DNA of 64,000 nucleotides from Mycolicibacterium arenosum (GTDB taxonomy: Bacteria > Actinomycetota > Actinomycetes > Mycobacteriales > Mycobacteriaceae). Position numbers and translations under genes: made by a program. Positions 26,885 through 35,592 of the stretch are shown here, piece by piece. The notes beneath the pieces were generated by a model that saw only the letters and a list, made by a program, of their open reading frames with translations, had not been told where the DNA came from and did no database searches. Location: assembly GCF_024320865.1 (NCBI RefSeq), contig NZ_JANDBD010000002.1:620001-684000 (forward strand), written 5' to 3'. Each line of letters starts with the position of its first letter. Positions within the stretch are counted from its first letter, which is position 1.

Positions 26885-28282
26885 GTGAACGAGAAACGAG
26901 AACTGATGAACATCGGCAGGGTCGGCGCGCTCGCCGTCGCACTGGGAGTGGGGGTGGCGCTCGCACCGGGGAACACCGTCGACGCCCCCGACCCCCCGCG
27001 CGCCGTGGTCGCGGCGACCCCGATCGGGCCCGCACACCATCACATACAGGTACCGAAGGCGACGGTAGTCGACGACGTGGCAGCGCCCGTCGCCGCCGTC
27101 GGTCAGCCGGCGAGCGAGCCCGCCGCGGCCGAGGTGCACATCAGCGGCGGCACGATCTCGGTGGTGACGGTGGCGGGCCACACCGCGCTGTCGTTCAGGC
27201 CGACCTCAGGTGGACCCGAGACGAGGGCCCGCAGTGGGCGCATCGGCGCCGTGGCGAGCCAGGTGGCGCCACCGCTCGCTCTACCGCCGACCCTGGCGCC
27301 CGGTCCACCGGGGGACTTGTTCTCCGCGTTGATCGCCGTGTTCGTCGGCAACGGGGACGAACCGGGGGAGAACGGCGGCCTGCTGTTCGGCAACGGGGCC
27401 GACGGAGCGGCCGGCCAGAACGGCGGCCGCGGCGGCCTGCTGTTCGGCAACGGCGGAAGGGGCGGTGCCGCAACGTCCGTGCTACCCGCGGGCAACGGCG
27501 GTGCCGCCGGCCTCTTCGGCAACGGTGGCGACGGCGGTCAGGGGGCCAACGCCACCAGTGCCGACGGCGGGACGGGACGCGCAGGCGGCAACGGCGGTAA
27601 CGGCGGCCTGCTCGCGGGCAACGGAGGCAGCGGAGGCGCCGGTGGCAACGCGACCAACGACGGCACAGCGGTCGGTGGTGCCGGAGGGAACGGTGGCAGC
27701 GGCGGCGCCCTATCCGGTGCCGGTGGTCGCGGCGGAACCGGCGGCAACGCGGCCAGCGTCCAGGGCGAGGCGTTCGGCGGCGACGGCGGTAACGGCGGCG
27801 ACGCGGTTTCGGGCCCGGCGGGTGCCGGCGGAAACGGCGGTGCCGGGGGCTCCAAGGCCGACGCGCAGGGCGGCACCGGCGGTCGCGGGGGCGACGCGCA
27901 CGTTCGGGGCGCCGGCGGCGCGGGCGGAGACGGCGGCTCGGCCACCGGTGATCGCGGATACTCCGGCTCGGCGGGCTCCGGCGGCCACGGGGGAGCCTTC
28001 GGCGGCGACGGTGGCGCCGGCGGCACGGGCGGCAACGGAAAAGGGGCGAACGGGCCCGCGTTCGGCGGCAGTGGCGGTAACGGTGGCGCGGGCGGCCTCG
28101 CGTCGGCCGGAGGCGCGGGTGGGTCGGGTGGCACCGGCACCTCGACGAATCACAACGGCTTCGGCGGTGCGGGCGGCGCGGGTGGGCAGGGCGGCTTCGG
28201 CGGGCCGGGTGGCGCCGGCGGTGCCGGTGGCGACGGGAAGACCAGCGACGGCAGCAACGGTCCGGACGGCGCCGACGGCTAA
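26885..28282 (+). CDS. Secreted PGRS-like glycine-rich protein lacking a PE domain
   Basis: A 465-residue protein. GTG 26885 is chosen because GGAG lies 6 nt before it and the product then begins with a signal sequence (NIGRVGALAVALGVGVALAPG, residues 9-29). Residues of about 30-150 are low-complexity Ala/Val/Pro with some strand. From about 155 to the end the chain is built from G-G-x-G-x/G-N-G-G repeats (GNGGDGG, GGAGGNGG), almost without bulky residues except LLFGNG and LLAGNG near the start of the repeats. This is the PGRS repeat type of M. tuberculosis PE_PGRS proteins, but with an ordinary signal peptide in place of the PE domain, so export would go by Sec instead of ESX-5. It is probably surface-exposed. 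Confidence 0.75.
   Translation: MNEKRELMNIGRVGALAVALGVGVALAPGNTVDAPDPPRAVVAATPIGPAHHHIQVPKATVVDDVAAPVAAVGQPASEPAAAEVHISGGTISVVTVAGHTALSFRPTSGGPETRARSGRIGAVASQVAPPLALPPTLAPGPPGDLFSALIAVFVGNGDEPGENGGLLFGNGADGAAGQNGGRGGLLFGNGGRGGAATSVLPAGNGGAAGLFGNGGDGGQGANATSADGGTGRAGGNGGNGGLLAGNGGSGGAGGNATNDGTAVGGAGGNGGSGGALSGAGGRGGTGGNAASVQGEAFGGDGGNGGDAVSGPAGAGGNGGAGGSKADAQGGTGGRGGDAHVRGAGGAGGDGGSATGDRGYSGSAGSGGHGGAFGGDGGAGGTGGNGKGANGPAFGGSGGNGGAGGLASAGGAGGSGGTGTSTNHNGFGGAGGAGGQGGFGGPGGAGGAGGDGKTSDGSNGPDGADG
27369..28260 (+). repeat. GGC/GGN-rich coding repeat (PGRS-like)
   Basis: Degenerate tandem units of 9-15 bp based on GGCGGCAACGGCGG encode Gly-Gly-Asn-Gly-Gly and Gly-Gly-Ala-Gly-Gly. Such tracts vary in length by slippage and can be misassembled. 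There are no constant repeats with unique spacers, so it is not a CRISPR array. Confidence 0.8.
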
Positions 28283-28809
28283 CCGCCGATGCGGTCGTAC
28301 ACGGCCCACACCTGGGCCTCGTGCTCGACCGCGGTGAGCTCGCCCGCGGTGAGCTCGCCCGCGGCGAAGCGGGCGTCGGCGCGCCGGAGCCGGTCGGCCA
28401 GGTCGCACAACATCCGGTGGCTGGCGACGGCGTCTGGGTCGTGCGCACCGGTCACCAGCGCTGTGGCGAGGGTCCGCACGCCGTGACGGTGTCGACCGGC
28501 TCGCGCGAGAACCGCCGCGCCGACGATCAGGCATCCGACGGTCGTCACCGCGACGGCGGTCCACGGGGCCAGCACGGTCATGAGCGACACCTCGACCAGC
28601 AGCCAGAGGCCGAGCCCCCAGATCGAGAACGTGCGCCAGAGTCGCAGCGCGATACGGTCCTCGCGGGTCAGCCCCGGCGGGTACACCGTGAGGCGGTAGC
28701 GCGCCACGCCGTAGCGGCCGTCGGAGACCTCGAGGTTTCCCCACGCCTGTGCACCCTCGAGGAGCGCGCGCAGCGGTGTGCGGCCTGACCGGGTCGGAAG
28801 GGTCGTCAT
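28279..28809 (-). CDS. Two-helix membrane protein, tandem copy 1
   Basis: A 176-residue protein. The N-terminal soluble part contains LEVSDGRYGVARYRLTVYPPG (about residues 26-46, near-identical in the next gene). Two membrane helices follow (about 65-85 and 88-108), then an acidic helical C-terminus with a duplicated AGELTAGELT encoded by a 15-bp tandem repeat at about 28335-28365. The next gene is a clear paralogue of the same length. I believe this corresponds to the DUF6611 family, from memory. Its role is unknown. Its stop overlaps the PGRS-like gene's stop by 4 nt. Confidence 0.7.
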   Translation of the reverse strand: MTTLPTRSGRTPLRALLEGAQAWGNLEVSDGRYGVARYRLTVYPPGLTREDRIALRLWRTFSIWGLGLWLLVEVSLMTVLAPWTAVAVTTVGCLIVGAAVLARAGRHRHGVRTLATALVTGAHDPDAVASHRMLCDLADRLRRADARFAAGELTAGELTAVEHEAQVWAVYDRIGG

Positions 28810-28818
28810 GGGCGGGGG

Positions 28819-29349
28819 TTACCCGGAGATGCGGTCGCCCATGCGGGTGTACACGCGCCAGACTTCGGCCTCGTGCTCGACCGTGGTGAGCTCGCCCGAG
28901 GCGAGCCGGGTGTCGGCGCGGATGAGCTGCTCGGCGAGTGCGCCGAGCTCGTAGTACGCGGCGAGGACGTCGAGGTCGCGAACACCGACCATGCGCACGA
29001 CGGTCATCGTGCGGACCTGCCCGCGTACTCGTCCCGCCATGGCCATGACCGCGAATCCGGCGGCCAGGCAGGTGCCCGTCGCCACCGCGAGTGCGACGGT
29101 CGGCGACGCGGCGGTCATCAGCGTCACCTGGAGGACCAGCCAGAGCACCAGGCCCCAGATCGGGAACGCGCGCCAGAGCCGCAGCGGGATCCGCTCGTCG
29201 CGGCCGAGGCCGGGCGGGTACACCGTGAGGCGGTAGCGCGCGACGCCGTAGCGGCCGTCGGAGACCTCCAGGCCACCCCAGGTGCGCTCGCCGTCGAGCA
29301 GTGTGCGCAGCAGGGGCGCGCGGGTCGATCGGGTGGGCGGTGTCGTCAT
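28819..29349 (-). CDS. Two-helix membrane protein, tandem copy 2
   Basis: A 176-residue paralogue of the downstream gene, 9 nt away, with the same order: MTTPPTRSTRAPLLRTLLDG, the conserved DGRYGVARYRLTVYPPG segment, two helices and ELTTVEHEAEVWRVY near the C-terminus. ATG 29349 is chosen because it aligns with the paralogue's MTTLPTRSG start. The frame extends further upstream, but that stretch is basic and not conserved. It probably forms an operon and perhaps a complex with its twin. Function is unknown. Confidence 0.7.
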   Translation of the reverse strand: MTTPPTRSTRAPLLRTLLDGERTWGGLEVSDGRYGVARYRLTVYPPGLGRDERIPLRLWRAFPIWGLVLWLVLQVTLMTAASPTVALAVATGTCLAAGFAVMAMAGRVRGQVRTMTVVRMVGVRDLDVLAAYYELGALAEQLIRADTRLASGELTTVEHEAEVWRVYTRMGDRISG

Positions 29350-29422
29350 GTACGCCGGTCTACTCGCGCCCACTCGGGCGATGCGCGGCCCATACGGAAT
29401 CCTTACGCCGCAGCTCCGCATC

Positions 29423-29459
29423 TTGACGGCAGCTAGATATAGCTGACTATACTCAGCTG
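29423..29459 (+). promoter_or_regulatory. Leaderless promoter with overlapping operator
   Basis: TTGACG (29423-29428), a 19-nt spacer and TATACT (29448-29453) lie exactly 6 nt before the ATG at 29460, so transcription should begin at the start codon. AGCTGA-CTATAC-TCAGCT (29441-29458) is a perfect dyad covering the -10. The long spacer is reminiscent of MerR-type activated promoters. Confidence 0.6.
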
Positions 29460-30497
29460 ATGACCGAGAAGCTGCCGCGGCGGTTGGCCGACCATCCGAC
29501 GGTGCGCACGATGCGCGAGCGTGCACCGTCGACCCCGCCCGGCGCGCTGGACGCCGGCTGGCTGCGCCGGTTGTGCCTCGAGGCGGGTGCCGACGACGTC
29601 GCGTTCGCCAGCGTCGAGAACCCCGCACTGGAATCGGAGCGCGAGCACGTCGAGCACGCGCTGCCGGGTGCGCGCAGCTTCATCTCCCTCGTCGTGAAGA
29701 TGAACCGCGACAACGTGCGCTCACCCGCGCGCAGTGTGGCCAACCAGGAGTTCCATCGCACCGGCGAGGTGATCAACGAGGCTGCGCACCGCATCACCCG
29801 CACCCTGCAGGACGCCGGCTATCGGGCGCTCAACCCGTCGGCGACGTTCCCGATGGAGATGGACGACTTCCCCGGCCGCATCTGGGTCGTGGCGCACAAG
29901 CCGGTCGCGGTGGCGTCGGGCCTGGGCGTCATGGGCATCCACCGCAACGTGATCCATCCCCGCTTCGGCAACTTCATCCTGCTCGCCACCATCGTGGTGG
30001 CCGAGGAGATCTCCGAATACGGTGAGCCGCTGGACTACTCGCCGTGCCTCGAGTGCAAGCTCTGCGTCGCCGCCTGTCCGGTCGGCGCGATCGGCAAGGA
30101 CGGCGAGTTCGACTTCGTGGCGTGCTCGGTACACAACTACCGCGAGTTCATGGGTGGTTTCACGGACTGGGCGCAGACCATCGCCGACAGTGCCGACGCC
30201 GCCGACTTCCGCTCGCGTGTCACCGATTCGGAGAACGCGTCGATGTGGCAGAGCCTGTCCTTCAAGGCGAACTACAAGGCCGCCTACTGTCTGGCGGTGT
30301 GCCCGGCCGGGGAGGAGGTCATCGAGCCGTACCTCGAGGACCGCAAGGGCTTCGTCAAGCTGGTCCTCAAGCCGCTGCAGGACAAGCGGGAGACGCTCTA
30401 CGTTCTGCCCGATTCGGCTGCGAAGGAACACGCGGAACGCCGCTTCCCCCACAAGCCCACCAAGGTCGTCGACAGCGGGATCCGGGGCCGCCGGTAG
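29460..30497 (+). CDS. 4Fe-4S ferredoxin-domain reductase-like protein (QueG/reductive-dehalogenase-like)
   Basis: A 345-residue protein. CLECKLCVAACPVGAI (about residues 196-211) is one [4Fe-4S] motif. YCLAVCPAGEEVI (about 280) supplies further cysteines for a second, CxxxCP-type site. The arrangement resembles epoxyqueuosine reductase and reductive dehalogenase iron-sulfur domains, but the cobalamin-binding part is not evident by eye. It is probably a cytoplasmic electron-transfer reductase. It is preceded by its own operator-promoter and followed at 22 nt by a metallo-beta-lactamase-fold gene in the same direction. Confidence 0.75.
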   Translation: MTEKLPRRLADHPTVRTMRERAPSTPPGALDAGWLRRLCLEAGADDVAFASVENPALESEREHVEHALPGARSFISLVVKMNRDNVRSPARSVANQEFHRTGEVINEAAHRITRTLQDAGYRALNPSATFPMEMDDFPGRIWVVAHKPVAVASGLGVMGIHRNVIHPRFGNFILLATIVVAEEISEYGEPLDYSPCLECKLCVAACPVGAIGKDGEFDFVACSVHNYREFMGGFTDWAQTIADSADAADFRSRVTDSENASMWQSLSFKANYKAAYCLAVCPAGEEVIEPYLEDRKGFVKLVLKPLQDKRETLYVLPDSAAKEHAERRFPHKPTKVVDSGIRGRR

Positions 30498-30519
30498 CGG
30501 GGTTGCCTACGATGGCGCC

Positions 30520-31217
30520 GTGAGCACCTACCGGTGGGAGCGGGTTGCCGACGGTGTATACCGTTGCCGGTTGCCGTTTCTCGACGTGACGGTCGGTGCC
30601 GTCACGGGTCGCGACGGGGTGGTGCTGATCGACTCTGGCACCACGCTGGCCGAAGCAGGCGCCATCGCCGACGACGTCCGCGGTCTCGACCCGCGCGGCG
30701 TCACGGATCTGGTGCTGACACACCACCACTTCGACCACGTCCTGGGGTGCTCGGTGTTCGCCGACGCGCGAACCCACTGCGCCGACGAGGTGCTCGCGGC
30801 ACTGCGCGACGCGGGTGCACTGGCGGCCGACGCCGTCTCCTACGGGGCGGATGCCGCCGAAATCGCCGCCACCGTGGCGGCGCTGCGTCCGCTGAATCGC
30901 CGCGGCGTGGAGTCGACGATCGACCTCGGTGATCGCGTGGTGACGCTGCTGAGTCCCGGTCGCGGCCACACCGGCCACGATCTCGTCGTCGTCGTGCCGG
31001 GTGCGCCGACGGTCGTCTTCTGCGGCGATCTGGTCGAGGAGTCCGGTGACCCGGCCATCGCGGACGACAGTCACCCCGCGGAGTGGGCGGACACCCTCGA
31101 CGTCGTCCTGGCCGCGGGTGGCCCCGATGCGCGCTACGTGCCGGGGCACGGCGCCGTTGTCGACGCCGATTTCGTTCGGCGGCAACGGGACTGGCTGAGG
31201 CAGCGCGTCGACGCGGA

Positions 31218-31221
<4 letters not shown>
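30520..31221 (+). CDS. Metallo-beta-lactamase-fold hydrolase
   Basis: A 233-residue protein. THHHFDH (about residue 70) is the H-x-H-x-D-H zinc motif. PGRGHTGHD (about 147) supplies the next histidine, VFCGDLVEE (about 165) the bridging aspartate, and the PGHG histidine at about 213 completes the two-metal site. GTG 30520 gives the start. There is no signal peptide, so it is a cytosolic MBL-fold hydrolase (glyoxalase II or similar thioesters), not a secreted antibiotic-destroying lactamase. Its stop overlaps that of the convergent pth gene. Confidence 0.85.
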
Positions 31222-31796
<575 letters not shown>

Positions 31797-31808
31797 GACA
31801 GCGGTCGC

Positions 31809-32483
31809 CTACTCGGACTTCTCTTCGGCGGCCTCTTCGGCTTCGGCCACGGCCTCCGCGAACTCCTCGACCTGCTCCTCGATCGACGCACCGCCGCCCT
31901 CGGCCTCGAGGTCCGCAGCCGTCGGCGCCGGGATGACGTTGATGACGAGCAGTTCGGGGTCGGAGATGAGCGTGACGCCGTCGGGCAGCGGGACGTCCGC
32001 GGCGGTGATCTGCGTGCCGGGCGTGAGGCCCTCGACCGAGACGGTGAAGTTCTCGGGAATCGACATCGCGTCGGACTCGATCTCGATGGCGTTGGCCTCC
32101 TGGTTGACCAGCGTCTCGGGAGCCGCGTCACCCTCGACGAGGACGTTGACCTCGACGGTGACCTTCTCGCCCCGGCGGACGACCAGCAGGTCGGCGTGGG
32201 TGATGCTGCGACGGATCGGGTGGATCTCGAGCGCCTTGGTCAGCGCCAGCTGCTCCTTGCCCTCGACGTCGAGGGTCAGCACCGCGTTGGTGCCCGAGTG
32301 GCGCAGCACGGCCGCGAAGTCGTGTGCCGACAGTTCGAGGTGCTGCGGGTCGGTGCCGTGGCCGTACAGCACGACGGGCACCTTGCCCTCGCGACGGGCC
32401 TGGCGCGATGCGCCCTTGCCGGTGCGCGTGCGCACGGCGGCGACCAGCTGATTGGGGGTGGACTTCGCCGAGGACTTGGCCAT
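31809..32483 (-). CDS. rplY: 50S ribosomal protein L25/Ctc
   Basis: A 224-residue CTC-type L25. The N-terminal 5S-rRNA-binding domain reads [21 protein letters not shown] (split here at about residues 19-39) and the second, TL5-like, beta domain follows (about 95-185). The C-terminal tail is acidic ([12 protein letters not shown]). RBS AGGAG is 11 nt before ATG 32483. About 45-60 nt further upstream, GCAAG-GGTT-CTTGC (32527-32540) could form a small hairpin in the leader, a possible autoregulation site. Confidence 0.95.
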   Translation of the reverse strand: MAKSSAKSTPNQLVAAVRTRTGKGASRQARREGKVPVVLYGHGTDPQHLELSAHDFAAVLRHSGTNAVLTLDVEGKEQLALTKALEIHPIRRSITHADLLVVRRGEKVTVEVNVLVEGDAAPETLVNQEANAIEIESDAMSIPENFTVSVEGLTPGTQITAADVPLPDGVTLISDPELLVINVIPAPTAADLEAEGGGASIEEQVEEFAEAVAEAEEAAEEKSE

Positions 32484-32610
32484 GTGATGTTGCTCCTGTA
32501 ACCGGTGGTCAGTGCACGGCCAGGTCGCAAGGGTTCTTGCAGTCCCGTCGATAACGGTGGTTCGGTACCACCCTCGCCGTGATCGTCGGCAAGGTTATCC
32601 GATCAGGGCC

Positions 32611-33489
32611 TCAGAGCGGAAATCCGGTGCCCGTGAGCTGCTCGGAGAGCTCCCACAGCGCTCGAGCCGTGCCCTTGGAGCTGGCCAGCGGACTGCGGGG
32701 ACTCAGCCCGGTGGCGCCCCGTGCGCCGAATCGCGGCCCGATGAAGCTGTTGCCCGGCACGTCCTGCGACACGGCGTACAGCGTTTGGCGGGCGCCGAAG
32801 TCGGCACTGGTGGCCATGACGTTGGCCGCCTTCCAGAACTTGGTGCCGAACTCGTTGCCGGTCTGGCCCTGCAGGTTGGTCGCCGAGTAGCCGGGATGCG
32901 CGGCGACGGCGCGGACCGCCGACCCGCTGGCCGTCAGCCGCGCCTGCAGTTCGCTGGTGAAGAGCAGGTTCGCGAGCTTCGACTGGCCGTACGCCGGCCA
33001 GGCGAAGTACGGCCGCGATTTCCAGTTCAGGTCCTTGATGCTGACCTTGCCGATCAGGTGCATCAGCGATGACACCGTCACCACTCGATCGGTGACCTTG
33101 GGCAGCAGCAGGTTGGTCAGGGCGAAGTGGCCGAGGTGGTTCGTCCCGATCTGGCTCTCGAACCCGTCCACGGTCTGCGCGTACGGGACGGCCATGATGC
33201 CCGCGTTGTTCACGAGCACGTCGACGGTGTCGGTGGATTCGAGAAAGCCGTCGGCGAACGCCCGGACCGACGCCAGGTCCTGCAGGTCGAGCGGCCGCAC
33301 CTCGACGTCTCCCGGCATGCCCGCCGCGGCCGCGTCGCCCTTCGCGGTGTTGCGGCACGCCAGGATCACCCGTGCGCCGACGCGGGCGAGCTCGCGCGCG
33401 GTGACCTCGCCGAGCCCGCTGTTGGCACCCGTCACGATGACGGTGCGGCCGGCGAAGGAGGGAAGTCGGGCGGCGGTCCAGTCGCTCAT
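32611..33489 (-). CDS. Short-chain dehydrogenase/reductase
   Basis: A 292-residue SDR. TGANSGLGEVTA (about residue 20) is the cofactor-binding loop, NNAGIM (about 93) the structural motif, and YGQSK (about 168) supplies the catalytic Tyr and Lys; the serine is in VSSLMHL (about 141). ACRN after strand 2 favours NADP(H). It resembles the retinol-dehydrogenase/WW-oxidoreductase-like SDRs common in mycobacteria. The substrate is unknown. It lies 13 nt from the lpqT gene end on the same strand. Confidence 0.88.
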   Translation of the reverse strand: MSDWTAARLPSFAGRTVIVTGANSGLGEVTARELARVGARVILACRNTAKGDAAAAGMPGDVEVRPLDLQDLASVRAFADGFLESTDTVDVLVNNAGIMAVPYAQTVDGFESQIGTNHLGHFALTNLLLPKVTDRVVTVSSLMHLIGKVSIKDLNWKSRPYFAWPAYGQSKLANLLFTSELQARLTASGSAVRAVAAHPGYSATNLQGQTGNEFGTKFWKAANVMATSADFGARQTLYAVSQDVPGNSFIGPRFGARGATGLSPRSPLASSKGTARALWELSEQLTGTGFPL

Positions 33490-33502
33490 ACGGTGAGCCT
33501 AA

Positions 33503-34168
33503 TCACGGCACCTTGACCGTGAAGCCCTTGATGATCGCCTCGATGTCGGGGCCGTCGGCCTGCGCCTCGTCGGCGAAGCTCGTCACCGTCAACTGGACCA
33601 GGTACTGCTGACCCGGCGCGTCCGGCTTCGTCGGCTTGCCGGTGGCGATGACGACGCGGTTGTAGCTCTGCATCCGCTGACCCTGAAGGTCGTAGCTGCC
33701 CTCGATCATCGACGAGGGGAAGCCGCGGAAGTTGTCCTTCGACCCGTTGAGCTTCTTGAAGTTCTCGCTCATCTCCGCGTCGGCGTCGGCGTGCTTGATC
33801 GCCTCCGCGGCGTCGACCTTCCCGGTCAGCTCGAAGACGACGAGCATCGCGCTCGGGTAGCCGTTGCCCTTGGTGATGGTTCGCGTCCCCGGCGCCAGGT
33901 TCTCGTTGACGTAGGGCTGCCACCCGTCCGGCATCGGGATGCTGATCGTCAGGTCCTTCAGCTGGTCGGCGGCGACGGGGCGGCCGACGACGCCGACGCT
34001 CTCGAGGTACTCCGAGAACGACTGCGTGGGCGCCTCGGTCGGCGTGGTGGTCGTCGTGGTCGGGGTCGTCGACCAGATCGACTGGTAGTCGGGCGCCGAG
34101 GGACCGCAGCCGACGGTCGTCAGTGCGACGGCCGCCACCGCGACCGACAGGCGCCTGCGCAGCGTCAC
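33503..34168 (-). CDS. lpqT: Lipoprotein LpqT
   Basis: A 221-residue lipoprotein, the positional counterpart of Rv1016c. GTG 34168 gives a signal peptide TLRRRLSVAVAAVALTTVGC with lipobox TVGC (Cys about 21). A threonine-rich spacer (residues 34-46), a likely site of O-mannosylation by Pmt, precedes the LpqN-type domain (SEYLESVGV, ISIPMPDGWQPY, then IIKGFTVKVP at the end). Its start overlaps the arsC stop. Function is unknown; it is expected on the outer face of the membrane. Confidence 0.9.
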   Translation of the reverse strand: MTLRRRLSVAVAAVALTTVGCGPSAPDYQSIWSTTPTTTTTTPTEAPTQSFSEYLESVGVVGRPVAADQLKDLTISIPMPDGWQPYVNENLAPGTRTITKGNGYPSAMLVVFELTGKVDAAEAIKHADADAEMSENFKKLNGSKDNFRGFPSSMIEGSYDLQGQRMQSYNRVVIATGKPTKPDAPGQQYLVQLTVTSFADEAQADGPDIEAIIKGFTVKVP

Positions 34169-34506
34169 AGAATCTCTCGGACGGAGTCCATCGGCCGCGC
34201 CAGCCGGGTGCCCCGTTCGGTGACGACGAACGGCCGCTCGATGAGGATCGGGTACTGCGCCATGGCGTCGAGCAGTTGCTCGTCGGAGGCCTCGGCGAGG
34301 TTCAGTTCGGCGTACAGCGCTTCGCGTTTGCGCACCGCGGTCCGCACGTCGATGCCCGCGTCGGCGATCAGCGTCACCAGCTCCGCGCGCGACGGCGGCG
34401 TCTTGAGGTACTGCACGATCTCCGGTTCGATCCCGTTCTCGCGCAACAACTCCAGCGTTTTGCGCGAGGTTGAGCACTTCGGGTTGTGGAAAATCCGAAC
34501 TGGCAA
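34165..34506 (-). CDS. arsC: Arsenate reductase (glutaredoxin-type ArsC family)
   Basis: A 113-residue thioredoxin-fold protein. FHNPKCSTSRKTLELL holds the active cysteine (about residue 10) and the ArsC signature. VRKREALY (about 60) and ERPFVV (about 88) are conserved family segments. There is no ATG or GTG near the start of the fold, so TTG 34506, 2 nt after the prsA stop, is used. It may reduce arsenate or serve as a Spx-like or oxidative-stress reductase. It is co-transcribed with prsA and lpqT. Confidence 0.85.
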   Translation of the reverse strand: MPVRIFHNPKCSTSRKTLELLRENGIEPEIVQYLKTPPSRAELVTLIADAGIDVRTAVRKREALYAELNLAEASDEQLLDAMAQYPILIERPFVVTERGTRLARPMDSVREIL

Positions 34507-34508
34507 GG

Positions 34509-35492
34509 CTAAGCCGATCCGTCGAACAGGCTCGTCACCGAGCCGTTGTCGAACACCGCGCGGATGGTGTTGGCCAGCAGCGGCGCGATCGACAGGACGG
34601 TCAGCGCGGGGAAGCGCTTCTCCTCGCCGATCGGCAGCGTGTTGGTGACGATGACCTCGCGGGCGCCGCAGTCGGCCAGCCGCTGGGCGGCGGGGTCGGA
34701 CAGCACCCCGTGCGTCGCGGCGATGATCACGTCCTTCGCGCCGTCCTGACGCAGCAGGTTGACCGCACCGGCGATGGTGCCACCGGTGTCGATCATGTCG
34801 TCGGTGAGGATGCAGGTCTTGCCCCTGACGTCGCCGACGACGCGGTTGGACTTCACCTGGTTGGGCACCAGCGGATCGCGGGTCTTGTGGATGAACGCCA
34901 GCGGCACACCGCCGAGTGAGTCCGCCCACTTCTCCGCGACGCGGACACGGCCCGAGTCGGGGGAGACGACGACCATGTCCTCGTCGGAGTAGTTGTCGGC
35001 GATGTACCCCGTCAGCAGCTTCTGCGCGCGCATGTGGTCCACCGGGCCGTCGAAGAAGCCCTGGATCTGGTCGGTGTGCAGGTCGACGGTGACGATGCGG
35101 TCGGCGCCCGCCGTCTTGTAGAGGTCGGCGACCAGGCGCGCGGAGATCGGCTCGCGGCCGCGGTGCTTCTTGTCCTGCCGGGCGTAGGGGTAGAACGGCA
35201 GGATCGCGGTGATGCGCTTCGCGCTGCCGCGCTTGAGCGCGTCGATCATGATGAGCTGCTCCATGAGCCACTGGTTCAGTGGTGCCGGATGGCTCTGCAG
35301 GACGAACGCGTCGCACCCGCGCACGGATTCGTCGAACCTGACGAAGATCTCGCCGTTGGCGAAGTCCCGCGCCGTCTGCGCGGTGACGGGAGTGTCGAGC
35401 TCCTTGGCCACCTGCTCAGCGAGTTCGGGGTGCGCCCGGCCCGAGAAAAGCATCAGGCTCTTGCGGTTGTCGGTCCAGTCGTGGCTGCTCAC
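34509..35492 (-). CDS. prsA: Ribose-phosphate pyrophosphokinase
   Basis: A 327-residue PRPP synthase converting ribose-5-phosphate and ATP to PRPP for nucleotides, His, Trp and decaprenyl-phospho-arabinose. FANGEIFVRFDESVRG, PYARQDKKHRGREPIS (flexible loop, about 105), VDLHTDQIQGFFDGPVDH (about 137) and DDMIDTGGTI (PRPP loop, about 228) match closely the M. tuberculosis enzyme as I recall it. GTG 35492 is chosen because SSHDWTDNRK follows, as in that protein. First gene of prsA-arsC-lpqT. Confidence 0.96.
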   Translation of the reverse strand: MSSHDWTDNRKSLMLFSGRAHPELAEQVAKELDTPVTAQTARDFANGEIFVRFDESVRGCDAFVLQSHPAPLNQWLMEQLIMIDALKRGSAKRITAILPFYPYARQDKKHRGREPISARLVADLYKTAGADRIVTVDLHTDQIQGFFDGPVDHMRAQKLLTGYIADNYSDEDMVVVSPDSGRVRVAEKWADSLGGVPLAFIHKTRDPLVPNQVKSNRVVGDVRGKTCILTDDMIDTGGTIAGAVNLLRQDGAKDVIIAATHGVLSDPAAQRLADCGAREVIVTNTLPIGEEKRFPALTVLSIAPLLANTIRAVFDNGSVTSLFDGSA

Positions 35493-35592
35493 TTCTGCCC
35501 TCTCAACGGCGCATCGCCGGTCGGGATTCGATACGGGGCAATGGTACGTAGCCCTGCGGGCAGTTCGCTGCCGGGTTACCGGAATGTTGACG

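Noticed and set aside
27369..28260. Possible CRISPR array
   Set aside because: The repeats are degenerate, in-frame and coding for glycine-rich protein. There are no constant repeats with unique spacers and no cas genes.
27195..28448. A 417-codon Arg-rich minus-strand frame opposite the PGRS-like gene
   Set aside because: Composition (R/H/P only) follows from the GGC repeats read backwards. No start signal or known domain.
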